Of a DNA stretch of 64,000 nucleotides, positions 39,101-52,000 are shown piece after piece (positions within the stretch are counted from its first letter, which is position 1; each line of letters opens with the position of its first letter). Source of the DNA: Himantopus leucocephalus (taxonomy: Eukaryota > Chordata > Aves > Charadriiformes > Recurvirostridae); the NCBI GenBank assembly GCA_003993805.1, contig RSEF01000005.1, forward strand, positions 17,772,132 through 17,836,131. The letters run 5' to 3'. A program made the position numbers and the translations under genes. The notes beneath the pieces were generated by a model that made no database searches, was not told the DNA's origin, and saw only the letters and a program-made list of their open reading frames with translations.

Positions 39101-42100
39101 ACTATTCTGAAGTCTCTTATGGTAGAATGATCACAGTAAGGTCACCCATTCATGCACTTGACCTATTACTTTTCCCTGATGTTTGTCCCTTGCTATGATA
39201 TAGTTGCTATTTCCAAAAAGCACTGTTTCCTTAGAAAAATGATAATTCAATTCTAGAAAAAAAAGTGTTTTTGATGGAACTTGACTGAGAGTTGCATTTG
39301 TCTTTGTGCATGTGGTATGGGTTGTAAACAGAGTTTGTCCTGCTGCTTTCCAGAAGGAGCCACAAAGAAGCTTAAAATATGCATTTCTGTGTCTCTCTGG
39401 AGATTACTGTGCTTTCACCACTTACTGTCATCTGAATTGAGCTTTGCCTCTCAGATTTAACAAAAGTGCAGGCCGAGTAAGGGAGCATGATATTAATCCT
39501 GTTTAGTTGGCTCTGTGTAACCCAGCTGTTCCTAATACAGTTTGGTTTGGATTTATGACACTTAATTGAAGGGTCTAAAGTAAGAGGTGGAGAAATGCTT
39601 TTGTCTAGATGATGACTTCCACTGTAGTGGGAAGAGGTGTCCATCTCTCTCCATTGACCTTAGAGAAAGCTGACTATGATGATCTACCTAACTTTGGTAT
39701 TTCACGAATGCCTAAAGCTGGGTCGAATGGAGTCAAGCCTAGTGTTGGAGAGCCCATGCAATGCATAGGAGACCCATTATGCATGCCACCTTTTGCAGCT
39801 TCGCTGCTACTTGGGTTTAAAGGAAACTCTTGCTTATAGTTTCACAGAGCTGCTAAAAACTTGTTTCAAGTTTGATCTATTTTCCTTCTCTCTTTTTCTG
39901 GTATAGAGTCTGGTCCTGTTCTGCTAGTAATGTGAAGGGCTGATGCCTTACTTTTGTTTTGCACATCGATCTTGATCTTGAGTTGTTGTGTGTCATTAAG
40001 TCTCCTTTAAGCCAGGAAGTGTAGCTGCTGCTGGCAAGGGTAGTAGTTCAACAAGGAGCATTTAGCTGCCATTTGACCTTCAGTGTGGCATACCACTTGC
40101 CCTACCAAAGACTGTGAGTAGTGGTTACCCAAACTCAGCCAGAGACGTCAAATAAGGCAGAGCCTTGCCTGCAGGAACTTCCTCAGGAATTCTGGAGCAC
40201 AGGAAGGGCCAGAGGATGTCGGTGACATCGATCGGCACAACATAAAGCTTGGTGTGAAACCTCCTTTCTCTGAACTTTCTTGCCATTTGTCACTCATTCA
40301 GAATCAGGTCTCTCTCCGAGACCTCCCTATCCGTTCCCACCCCCAGTCTGAAAGCGGAGGTGAGCAGAGCAGCATCATGTCAATCTGAGATTGTACTAAA
40401 TAAATGAACTAGGAGATCACTCTCCCTAACCTTCTCCTTAATTATATGTGCTTGTGATGTAATGATTCAACCACTGGGTGTCTCCGGGCTATGCCAAGAT
40501 CCAGGCAACATCTAGTCCTTAGAAAGCTGGCACTCTGGTTATGTTTGTTTTAGGCTGCAGTTTGTGGCTGTAGTTTTGTTCTTGTTTTCAAGGGCATTGT
40601 GTTCCCTTCTAGGTTGGATGCTCAGAATGTGGCTTCCCCACTCTTGAAAATGGAGTGGGGTGGCACTGTGTGGTAATGCAGCACTGTGGGTTGTGAGTAG
40701 TACCTGTCTTGTCCCGTTTAAACTGCAGTGAATTCCCCAGCCTGATCTGGCTTTATTGCTGTTTCTGAACACCATACCTCTCTCGTTGCACTGAGCTGTG
40801 CAGAAGGTCTAAGGGAGGAGAACACGAGCACAACAGTTTTGCTGCCTTTCCCTAAATGATTGGCTTTTTTCTTTTTCCCTTAGCTGTGACAAGCTTACTC
40901 TTCCATGCACACTCAAGTAGATAATTAATCTGTCTCTCAACAGGGCTCTGCTAGCCACAGTATTTTCTTCAACTCCATGGAAAGAGTTTTTCATTATGAT
41001 GCTGGGAGGGTGTAAGGTAGCCTATTCTCTACTTCAGAAATACCATGATAGAAGGTAAAGCTTTCATTAAACATGCCTGGCTGAATTTATACACTTAAGT
41101 ATCTGAACTGTGGCTAATATCTTTTGAAAGAGAAGGAAAGAATGCAGCTGTAATAGCCAGCATTTTGTGTTTGGATGGTTAATCAGTAGTATTTTCAGTA
41201 GTACAAAAAAATAATTCCTTCTAGATCTAGGCCAGAAAAAAACCAAAATATGAATATCTGCTTCTGTTAGGGTAGTTCTCTCCTTCTTTCCATCTTACAA
41301 CCACTTAGGAGTGTTGACATTTCAGTGGTTTGCAAGTGATTGTATCTGTGTTGTAGCGTTCTTTGCTGTTACTAACTTACCTGGTGGAAGATTTGCAGTT
41401 TAATAGCTGGTGAAACAGCTGACTCGGACCAGGAGCTCTTTCCTGCTGATTTGGCTTTGAGTGGGTACATGGTTATGCTGAACGGTGGTTTGTCATTAAA
41501 TAGGTAAACTTGCCAGCAGCTAGGCACGTTGTTTGGTCCCATCACTTGCTTGTTTGCTGTCTGTCACAAACTTAAGTGCACTTTTATGGTGCATAAATGG
41601 TGAGATAGGATTTTGCTGGACTCAAGCTGGGATTTGAGCCTACCTGAGGTGGTATTGGTAAGTTTTGGGAGTGGTCAGGATATTACTCATTACTTTGAGG
41701 GATGTCTGGTGGAACAAGCCCTGGGCCTGGGATTAACTGATTTTATAGATTTCTGTCAGTGATTGTAGTACGATGAGTGAAGGTGGGTGTGTCATGTTCA
41801 AGACTGAATAATAGTAGTAAATTTTTTTTTTCCTGAACTGCTTTGATGGCAGCACTCAACTGCTGCAATGGATAGAAAAAATACACTGCAAATCAGCTGC
41901 TGGGATAATAACTTTCTATACCATGCAGAGCAGCATGCTTTACAGGTATATGTGAGCTGAAAGTTTTCTCACTGTACAGACAAAATAATTCTGGTCAGCT
42001 GCTTGGTGGCTTGTGTACGGGGCTTAGGCTTGCAGTAACATAAACTAGAGCTCTGTTCATAAATTAAGGACTTAGCTGTGATGTGTGGACAAGTGTAATG

Positions 42101-45100
42101 TTCATAGCTGGCCCTGCCAAAAATTCATTACAAACTTGGTTACAAGTTGATGTGTAGAGACAGCCAGAGTGTTTGGCTTGGATAAATACCCCGCATCTGG
42201 ATACATGGGAGGGGTGGTTCTGTGCTGGCCTAGACCATTTGGATGTAGGATAGAGGTTCACAGTCTCTGGCAGAAGACCAGGAGTTGGGAATCATGTCAA
42301 TGCTGTCATTTCCATACTATGGATGTCTGACCAAATAAGATGGGGAACCCAGGACTCTTGGAACAGTTAGGGTTGAAAACCACGAATCTGGCAATTGTAC
42401 TGAGGTTTCAAAAAGATGTTTTTAAATCTGCCCCTTGTCTTCCCTTGGAAACTTTCAACACTCAACCACATGCAGGTACTAATATGAGTTACAAGACCTA
42501 ATATTGGTTTCTGTTTATTCCTCCTTCATTTGCTGTCTATGAAGGTTATTTCACTTCCCTGAAAGCAGAAGCTTACATTTTACTGGCACCAACCCATGTG
42601 GCTGTCTGCAGCTGTAATTGGGAAGGAAGGGTTACACTGCTGAAGTTTCTTGTCACCACTGTGTCTCAAAGGCCTGATTTGGCTGTTGAAAGGTGCAGTT
42701 TAGGTAGTTGAAAATACCCCAACAACAAAACATTCCTTGTATCACCTACCAAATGCATGGAGTAGGAGCTGAACTAAACAGGTCCCTGTGGATGTAACAC
42801 AAATAGCCACTGCTGAGGGGGTGAAAGACAGGGGAACTGTGAAGAAATTTTCAAGGTACAGAAAATAAAGATCCTGTATCATTTGTTCTCCTGTACTCTG
42901 GGTCCCTACTCAGCAAAGTACTGACAAATCCCTATTCAGCTAAGTATTCAGAGGTGCACTTCCAAAGGGTTTTCAAGTCTATGAAGGCACAAAGTGCAGC
43001 ACTTCAAAGGGCTTTCAAAATGTGTATGCTGTAGATGCCCTGTACCCACAGAGTCCGTGGAGAATTTCCTCCTGGGTCCTTGCTAGTCTCTTTCCTTGAA
43101 CACCTTGGCTCCGAGATCTGTCTTGCATTGGTCTGGCTTAGCCAAGGCAGAGCAGCATGTGTCAAAGTATTTCTCTGAACTGAGGCCTTTATGATATAAC
43201 AGATCAAAAAAAAAAAAAAAGGAAACGGTGGCCAGAACAAGGTTGTTAGTAGGCCCAAATGACTGTGTGACCATGCAGATAAATAAGGAGGCCCACTGTA
43301 CCAGAGGCGCAAGCCCACTGCTGTCTGGTGGCAAGATTGCCTATGTGTTCAGCAGCTCAGGAGTTTGTACTGGGCTGGTGGAGGCAGACCCATGAGGCTG
43401 CTTTACTTTGTGCAGATGTTCTGCATGAAATACACCGTGGAGACTTGAAGGTGTTACAGTGATTAACTAAATGAGAACTTGAATAACAAAATGATCCTGT
43501 TACGCTGCTTAGACTTGGCAGAAGGAGAGGTGTCGGGGTGCTGCTGCAGTGCGTTTCAGAGCTGTGGGAGTTTGTGACAGAGCGGAGCAGGTGTGAACAC
43601 TCCAGATCATGACTAAGTGATGTCTCGGCTGATGAAGAGTGCTGTGTTATTTCTTTCCCTTCAGTGTTTTCTTCCAAATCTAATTTGCCTCAATTATGTA
43701 TTTTTCTCTTATTTACAGTTACTGATGGCTCGCATTTTTGTGTCAGCCTGTTCCTGTTGCAGGCACAAAGAGGAAGGAATTAGACTTTGCTCTGCTGGTT
43801 ATTGGAGACCCTGTAGCATTAAGGCACTGCACAAGGAAAGAGAGCTCGGGTCCTTGGGAACATGTCCTCTGAATGGAGGAAGATGGGCAGGGAGTGTCTG
43901 TAGCATACCTGGAGCTGGGAATGGAGCCTGGGTCTCCTGAGCACTTAGTCCAGCCTCCCAGCTACTGATGGGTACACAGGCTTGTGTGGCACTCTGTTGG
44001 TCTGCTGATTTTTGATCTTTGATGTGTTATATATTTTAGCTGCTGTTCTCTGGAAACAGCTGTTCTGTTATGGCTATTCAGCTGGAGAATTTTTGAGCCT
44101 GGGTGTGCAAATAAATGGAATGAAAATAAGCAAGACTTCAGGTTTCTAGTAGGAGCTGGGATTCTCTTCCTGATGCTTGTGGATGCCTGTGGATTGACAC
44201 GAAGTCTGGAGGAGGACAAATGGACAAATGTCTTGCTTAGGTTTCCAAAATTGGCCCAGGCTGCAGATTGGACTTTTTTTTTTTTTTAAAAAAAAGTATT
44301 TCAGTATTGAATTCCTGTACAAAGGGACCATTGATGCAGGTGACATCTATTTTCCTAATAACATTTAGTAGTTAGGGAAAAGCAGAAAAGAGTAGGGTGA
44401 GGAAGACCTCATACAGGGTTTTTCTTGCCCTTTTGGCTTACAGTCACTTCTTTTGAAAAGTACCAACAACTGTTTTCTTAATCTGTGTAGGTTTACTGAC
44501 CAATTCTTAAGGCACTGGGTCAAGGCATTTGAAACAACTAGCCTAAGTCATTAAGAATAGATGCTCCTTCATTACGCTTACAATTGGGATCTTCTACTGC
44601 CTCTCAAAGGTATGTGAGTATCCATAGATAGGAGATAAGCTTGACTTCTGGATAAAAAGAACTATCAAAAGAGGCTTTTTAGTCATTCTTATTTTCCTCA
44701 TCTGAAAATGCATACATATAACCAATCACTTGCCTTTTTGAGGCATTTAGATTTTCAAAAATGGATGTTCTTATTCAAGTGTGTAACTTAAGAAGTACTC
44801 TGTTCTGGATCTAGCTGTTGTAGAAAGTCTGTCAAGTAGAGAGTGAGGATTCTTGAAGACCTGACCTTTGAGCATGGAAATAGATACCTGATTTTCAGTT
44901 GATTGTATAACACCTAATGCTATACATGTAAGCACAAACACTGCCCCCCATATGTATATATAAACATATTTTTTCTACTAACCTTAAGCTTTGGATAGTT
45001 AGGAAAGTGTGTGTTAATGTTCATTTTTTGTCTAGTCAGAATGCACACAGAAAACACTAGCATTGGCCTTAAAGCCCTTTTTGGCAGAATTTGCTGTAAA

Positions 45101-45520
45101 GAACCCCAGCAATGTATCTGATTGGAGGACAGGGCATTGTATATTAGCATCTATGTTTTTGTGCTTGCTGAAGTGTTGCCTAACGCTGCAAGTAAAACAC
45201 TGGACTGGCAGCCAAAGATTTATCTTTATTCAGCCTGACTTCTACTTAGTGTGTCTTCTTATTTCTAACCTGATTGTGTCCTTTGATGTGTTTCAAAAAC
45301 AAGTACTTCTATGTCTTAACAATGAAAATAATTCAGATGCCACTGAGGTAGAAAAATTAAAATATACTACTTGGTATAATTTCTTTCAGTCACTTTTGAA
45401 CAAGTATTTTGGAAGAGATACCAAGCCTTTTGTGTTTTGGGGGTTTTGAACAGATACCTAACTTCTGTGAATTACGACAAGAGTTCCTTGGGTTCAGGTT
45501 GGCCCACGTTGCTTTCTGGC

Positions 45521-45550
45521 AGATGCAAGATGCAAGAGCATCTTGCGTCT
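45521..45550. repeat. Hairpin-forming inverted repeat, 13-bp stem
   Basis: The left arm AGATGCAAGATGC (45521-45533) pairs along its full length with GCATCTTGCGTCT (45538-45550) if one G-U wobble is allowed, around the loop AAGA. It lies in the presumed TSPAN4 intron. Function unknown. Confidence 0.85.
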
Positions 45551-47912
45551 TCCAAATGTGTAGTACTGGCCCTTTGCAACAAATGCGGTGTGAATTAGAC
45601 AATGGGTTTCTGTGTGTGCACCTATGTTGGACAATTAATTTGCGTTAGGAGTGTATTTTTTGAAGCTAATTCTCCTGATTGTCCCACCTTACTGCACTGA
45701 AACTTGAATAATGGAGTAGCTTTAGAGTGTGTATTTGATTCCTATTTGGATAAAACTAAACTGGAAGCTGTGTTTCAGGAGCGCATATGACAGTCACAGT
45801 CTAGGCCAAAGTACTGCATCCCAAAATGCTAATGAAGTGGGTGATGCGGGACCTTCGGAACAGCTTATTTGCTTTACAAGTTTGTTCCTATTGCGCTGCA
45901 TTTGGACAGCTTGTATCTGCTTCTGCTTAATGGGAATAACTTGGATAAGGCTAGCAGTGCTCGTCTGGGCTGTGCGTGTGATGGGCTAGGTGAGGGGAAA
46001 GAAAGCGCTGTGAACAAGTGCGTAGAGCAAAAGTGGGAGGCATTCGGCTTACGTACATACTTAAAAACAAGATTTGGGATATGAAGGCTAGGTACAGCCT
46101 TGGCCGCAGTCACCATGAGATGGAGCTCAGGATCCTGAGTGGAGGAAACAAAATGAAAAGTAGGATCACAATCCTAGACTTGAAATGAAGTGCTGGTAAA
46201 CCTTCCTGGAGCTAAGCAGGGTTTTGGTGATATATATTGAGCACCCAAAGAACATTAGACTAAAACTAAATTGGCAAAACACTTAATCTCCTGGAATGTG
46301 TTCTGCCTTTTTAATATGTTTATATTTGTGCATAGTTCATAATTTTCTTGGGAACACTGTTCTTTTACTACTTGCTGCCAGAAAAACCTGTTAGGATCTG
46401 GGACAAAAGATGTGCTTTATTGGGGTAAGATGCATGTGAAAGAGGGTACAGACTCTGGCTGTTGCTAGGTTACACTTATGTGCTCTCATAGAAAAAGAAA
46501 TCCTTATATGTTGAGAGTGTCATATGACAGGTCAAAATATTTCTCTTGCTACAGGGTGTCAGTCACTGCTATTGTGTAATGTGTAGATCCTATGGTTAAT
46601 TTTTCATGTGATTGGCATTAGTTGAACTCGCCTCCGAGTCAATCTAATATATGCAAATCTTTCTTGATTCACACATTGGAAGTGAATAATGCATTTTTCT
46701 TTTGGGAATTTGCATTTCTTACAAACTACAATAGGAATAGCAGCAGTTCTGAATAAAGCAGATCTATTTTTATTAAAAGAAATGTAAATTGGATGTCTTG
46801 TTCAAAACTTTTGAAATATGCTATATAGGTCACATGTTGTTCTCTGTCCTAGCTTCAAAATGAATCAGCATAGGAATCCTGTTTTTGAGCATATGCCTGT
46901 ATTACTGCTCTTTGCATCTCTATTCAGGAATTCAGACTAAGGCAATGGCCAGCTTGCATCCTTTACCCCTGGCAAGAAGGCGCAACAGTGCGTAGAAGGC
47001 AAAAAGTCTTACATATCTTGTCTCTGAATATTCTTCCATCACATGCTATTGTCCTTGAAAGTGGGGTCTGTGTAATCACTGGAAGACTTGCTAGAGGTTA
47101 ATCTTTAACATTTGGGATATTGAGGAGTAACTGAACAGTCCTGCTTGCCCAATTGAAATGCGCTGCTGTTGTCTCAGTGCAAGTCTCTTGCTTGCACTGT
47201 GTGGGAATAACTTGAATGTCTTCCAAACATAACTTTTCTTTGTCCATGTGTCTGTCCTGAGTGGTGTCCTGAGAGAAGCCTGTGATTCCTCTGTGCAGTC
47301 TCATAGATTTTTATTTTTGGTTCCAGCCCTGCGATGGTGGTATTGTGCCAGTTATTGCATGTTTAAGTTAAAAGCTGCATTAGGAAATACCCATAGGTTA
47401 CGCCACTGATAAAACAGTACGTTTTACCTCCTCTGAGACCTCTGGGCTTTTGTTCTGTTTATGGGCTTGATGTCTGTCTGGAGTAACTTCTGGTCTGGGA
47501 GAACAGTAATACAGCAGGCACAAAACCATTAAGTAACGTTGTTTTGTCTTACAAGGGGGTGTTTTAACTTTACCATAGGCTGCACATCTTTTACTTTCTG
47601 TCCTCTTCTAAATCAGGTGGTGTTTTCTTGCTCTCAGTAATACCGTTAGGCTATGAAATTCACCTGTTGCAAGGCTGAAGCTGTAAGTGAATCTCTTCGG
47701 AAACTATCATGCTTCTCTTATTCTTGCTTAATGCACCTAAAAAATAGGAAATAAAACCCTGTCTAGGGAGCTGTGTGTGCTGTGGCTCTTGATCATCAAA
47801 CTTCTGCTTTTGCTTGTTGGACTCAGCTGAGCCTTGATGTGACCAGCATGGCTGAGTTGAGACCTGCTAGTCAAACTAAAGGACAAGAAGGAAATGCACA
47901 GGCAGTGGAAGC

Positions 47913-48012
47913 NNNNNNNNNNNNNNNNNNNNNNNNNNNNNNNNNNNNNNNNNNNNNNNNNNNNNNNNNNNNNNNNNNNNNNNNNNNNNNNNNNNNNNNN
48001 NNNNNNNNNNNN
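47913..48012. other. Assembly gap (100 N)
   Basis: Exactly 100 N, the conventional length for a gap of unknown size. It hides the 5' side of the CR1 copy that starts right after it. Confidence 0.99.
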
Positions 48013-49000
48013 AGGGTAGTGGTCAATGGCTCAAAGCCCAGATGGGGATTGGTGACGAGTGGTGTCCCTCAGGTGTGCATATTAGGACGAGTACTGTTCA
48101 GTATATTCATCAGTGACATAGACAGTGGGATCGAGTGCAGCCTCAGCAAGTTTGCAGACACCACCAAGCTGAGTGGTGTGGTTGACGTGCTTGAGAGATG
48201 AGATGCCATCCAGAGGATCCTGGACAAGCTCGAGAAGTGGGCCCATGTGAACATCATGAGGCTCAACAAGAGCAAGTGCAGGTCTCTGCCCTCTGGGTCA
48301 GGGCAACCCCTGGTATCGATACAGGCTGGGGGTTGAGGGGATTGAGAGCAGCCTTGCTGAGAAGGACCTGGATGTACTGGTGGATGAAAAGCTGGACATG
48401 AGCTGGCAATGTGCGCTTTCAGCCCAGGCAGCCAGCTGTATCCTGGGCTGCATCAAAAGTGTGGCCACCAGGTTGAGGGAGATGATTCTGCCCCTCTGCT
48501 TTGCTGTGGTGAGACCTCACCTGGAGTACTGCATCAAGCTCTGGAGTCCTCAGCACAGGAAAGACATGGAGCGTTTGGAGTGGATCCAGAGGAGGGCTAC
48601 AAGAATGACCGGAGGGCTGGAGCACCTCGTCTATGAGACAGTTGGGGTTGTTTAGCCAGGAGAAGAGAAGGCTCCAGGAACAGCCTTTCAATACTTCAAG
48701 GGGGCCTACAGGAAAGATGGGGACAAAGTTTTTAGCAGGGCCTGTTGCGATAGGGCAATGGGTAATGGTTTTAAACTAAAAGAGGGTGGATTTAGACTGA
48801 TGTATAGAAGAAACTTTTTACAATGAGGGTGGTGAAAGTCTGGAGAGGTGGTAGGTGCCTCATTCCTGGAAACACTGAAGGTCAGGCTGGACAGGGCTCT
48901 GAGCAACCTGCTGTAGTTGAAGATGTCCCTGTTCTTTGCAGTAGAGGTTGGACTAGATGACCTTTTAATGTTGCTTCCAATCCAAAGTATTCTATGAATC
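48013..49000 (+). mobile_element. CR1 LINE, 3' portion, decayed
   Basis: This is the 3' kilobase of a chicken-repeat-1 non-LTR retrotransposon. The first frame (48013-48201) reads through the reverse-transcriptase block with [15 protein letters not shown] and SKFADTTKL. The conserved FADD metal-binding motif is changed to FADT, and TGA at 48199-48201 interrupts the frame. The protein resumes in another frame (about 48330-48655) with [22 protein letters not shown], and [15 protein letters not shown], typical of the CR1 RT C-terminus, and ends at TAG 48653-48655. The nucleotide 3' end finishes with GTATTCTATGAATCC, the CR1 terminal octamer region. The 5' side runs into the 100-N gap, so the full length is unknown. 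Substitutions, the stop and the frame change show that it is inactive. It supports a bird or other sauropsid source. Confidence 0.95.
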
Positions 49001-52000
49001 CATCTAGAAGATACTTAAAGCCTTTCAGCTGAAAAATACAATACTGCTGTGTTTGCCAATGAAAGCTCTTAGGGAGGTAATGAAGGACTGTCAGATGCTC
49101 TGAGTGCTCTGTGGCAAAATAGCAATGCCTCCTGTGCTTGAAGAACATGTAACCCAGAAGATCAAGTCTTTGCTGCCCCTGCATTTTTAAGGAGGACAAT
49201 GAGCAGGGAATCCCTTAAAGTTTACCATCATGAAGTAAAATATTCCAGTCCTTTCCCAATCACTTTTGAGGGTGATTGTTTTGGCGTTTTGCTTTTAAAA
49301 AGCTAGCAAGAACACTTTAGGGGTGTGATCTCTAAACTATAGAAGATATTCTTGGTAAGTAAGAATTTTAATCTTTAATTCTGTTTTCTCTAATTACCTC
49401 CTTTTGGTATGGGTATAGAGAGAGTAAACTGACAGCTGTAGGAACTTGGATAAAAGTGACGTTTCGAGTAAATTTTGCCTGTGAGGATTGCTAACAGCTT
49501 TATCCTCATGCATTGCTTGAGAGATAATGGGACTGTCACAACATTAATATCTACTACCATTTGTTTTCATTGTTTAATGTGCATGGTCACTGAAGCTCAT
49601 AATTAGAAAATAAGTTCCTTTTAGGAATATGCCTTATAAAGCAGAACTCAAAATTAGTATTCATTATGAATGCCACTGTGTGTATGATTCAAACAAATAT
49701 GAGCACCTAGCCATTGTTTGCTTTTTTCATTTGCAATCATTGTACTATTCCCCATGTGGCCCTTAAATGTTGGCCTGATTTTGACTTCTGTAGATAATTG
49801 TCTAATACAATTCTTTGGGAAGGGAAGCTAGCCACCAAGTTAATTTTGCTCTCTCAAGTGTTCTGCTTCTTAGGCAGATCTGTCTTTACAGGCTTGGGTT
49901 CTTGCTGTAATGACTAAACCATTGGGGAATATCGCACACGCAGAAGTGAAAACGTTCTCTTGCTTACTCATTCTGGTTAACCTTCTGTGTAAAGATGGAC
50001 TTCAGAATACAGCTTGTTGGTGGCTTTCATCCATCCACTTTTGTTTAGCATTTTACAGTACTGATTTCTGCTTTGGTTAATGTTTGTGTGGGCTAGACAA
50101 CTTGGTGGTCTAATCTGTGTGCCTGCGTCTGTTTGTCAGCTCACTGGTTTTGTATGTGTGAATTTTGACTGCTGGAAATTCTCTTGGTACACGCATTCAT
50201 GTCTACTGTCTTTCTTGCAATTACTATATCAGCTCTTTTGATGAGAACAAAAGGTGTCCCATGGGAAAAGTGTTGGCAGAGGAGGACTTTTGGATGCCTG
50301 CAGCAGGGCAGTTTGTAGCCTGATTCCCCTCACTTCCATTTGATGGCACAGTACCAGGCTTGTTCTAAGACTTTGCTGGTCAATTAATTTGTTCTCTTCT
50401 GTTCTTGAATTAGAAACTAATTGAGTACTTGTGAAAGGTACCAGATTAAACTCTGGTTTTGCTTGGAGTGCCAGTGAAAATGCCTTTCCCTCCCATGTTT
50501 CCTTAGGAAACTACACTTGAAAAAACTGAGCTTATATGATTGTGCTATGTGTGAGGTTGTCAGGCACATGCAGACAGTCACCCCATGCTGATAGTGTTTG
50601 ACTCTGTCAGCCATTTTTAATAAAATTTGTCAGAAAGTGGAGGTCCCACCTTCCCACCCAAGTCCCCTTCTTGTGTCTAGCTTTGTGAAAGAGCTGACTT
50701 TAGTGTGCTGATGCTACCATAGGAAACCTAATAGGTGTGAGTGTCCTTGTCTGTTTTTAACAGGAGAGACTCAAAGTTTGGCCTCTCCTTCAGACAGATC
50801 AGAACTATCTTCTGTGAATGTGTGGTGTGTCTTTTTCCCCCCTCCTTTTCTTCCCCTTTTCAAAATACAGTCCTGGCTGTAAGGAAGAGGTCTGAGACTG
50901 CCGTTACTTGAAGATCTCAAGCAACATTTTTGTCAGCATTTTAACTTTGTTTTCTTTCTGCTGTGGTAAAGATGAGTAATTTTAGACTGTGGTCTGGCAT
51001 AAAATTTTCTTACTCAAACTTTTTCTTACTCAAAACTCACACCAGGATCAGACTGTGTTCCTTAGTCAATGAAGTTTGTAAGCTATTTTGGTGAGTGACA
51101 ATGACTCTCTTGCACTGCCTTGAATAAAGTTCTCCCTCGTTCCTTGAGATAAAGAATGTTCTCTGATTTTCACAGATGTAAGACACCACTTTGCTTTCTT
51201 CCAGACTACTGGCTGGTATGGCCATGGAAGAACAGACAACATGTATATTCCAACACTGAGGCCAGATCAGCGAGGCAAATCAAACAGTTCAGGAATTGCA
51301 GGATCCACATGTTCCCTTATGTAGACAGGTCTGCTCCTTTTCAAGTTTCTTGGGACACACAGGAATACAGACTCTAAGATGGGACTCTCTGTTATTCTTT
51401 GCTTTGGCGAAGTGTGGGGTTTTGGTGTTGGTGTTTTGGGATGAGAAGAGCTTAATAAACTGCCAGGTGTGTTACTGTAGAATTGGAATACAGTCCCCCT
51501 GGAAAAGGAAATGCAGCCTTTCTAGGGGGCAATGGGGTGTTGTAGTGTGGACCGCCCCTTCAATCACAGAGGGGAATGGTTAGGAAAGAAGGGAAGGAAG
51601 ATGGTTAGGCTTTAAGAATCTGATGGGTTTACAAATAAAAAATCTTGTACTCCATTAAATATGTAATAGTTTTTATTCTTTGCAGTATGTGACATCCCAT
51701 TTCTTGCCCTGCCCCCACCCCCCCTTACTTGCATACTTTAATCTTTTTGCTAGGAAGTCCAGGCTATTGGGGTTTTTTTGTTTTTTGTTTTCCCTTTTAA
51801 TGTAAAACAGCTTCGTTACCTATATATTTTATTATTATTACATTCTGAAATGCTTGAAAAATGTCTAACGTTCCTGTTTGCCTAGGATTAAATGTACAAG
51901 CTGGAATAAAGAGGGTAAGTACTGGCTTCCTGGTTTCTGAAGAGCACTGATGTATTTTGGTACCTTGTCACTCCATCACCAATACATGAATTCTACATCA

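Larger units (their letters stand above)
25106..47912 (+). other. TSPAN4: Gene-poor region, presumed TSPAN4 first intron (part 1)
   Basis: Beyond the CpG island the sequence becomes ordinary AT-leaning intron-like DNA. I looked for the conserved tetraspanin start (a MARxCLQ-type N-terminus and a following hydrophobic helix) and did not find it. Contents noted: a T16-G7-(GT)n tract at about 26760-26800, A runs at 29060-29076 and 43206-43220, a G-rich run near 31155, TATG/TACA-rich sequence at 30786-30832, a T14-A8 tract at 44274-44295 and hairpins at 30083-30106 and 45521-45550. No protein-coding gene is supported. Confidence 0.45.

Noticed and set aside
43617..43940. 107-codon + strand frame containing MARIFVSACSCC, considered as the TSPAN4 start
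   Set aside because: Only the first residues resemble the MAR start of TSPAN4; the following tetraspanin helix motif is absent.
47773..48201. 142-codon + strand frame across the 100-N gap
   Set aside because: The middle is unknown sequence and the end is the CR1 reverse transcriptase, so it is not one gene.
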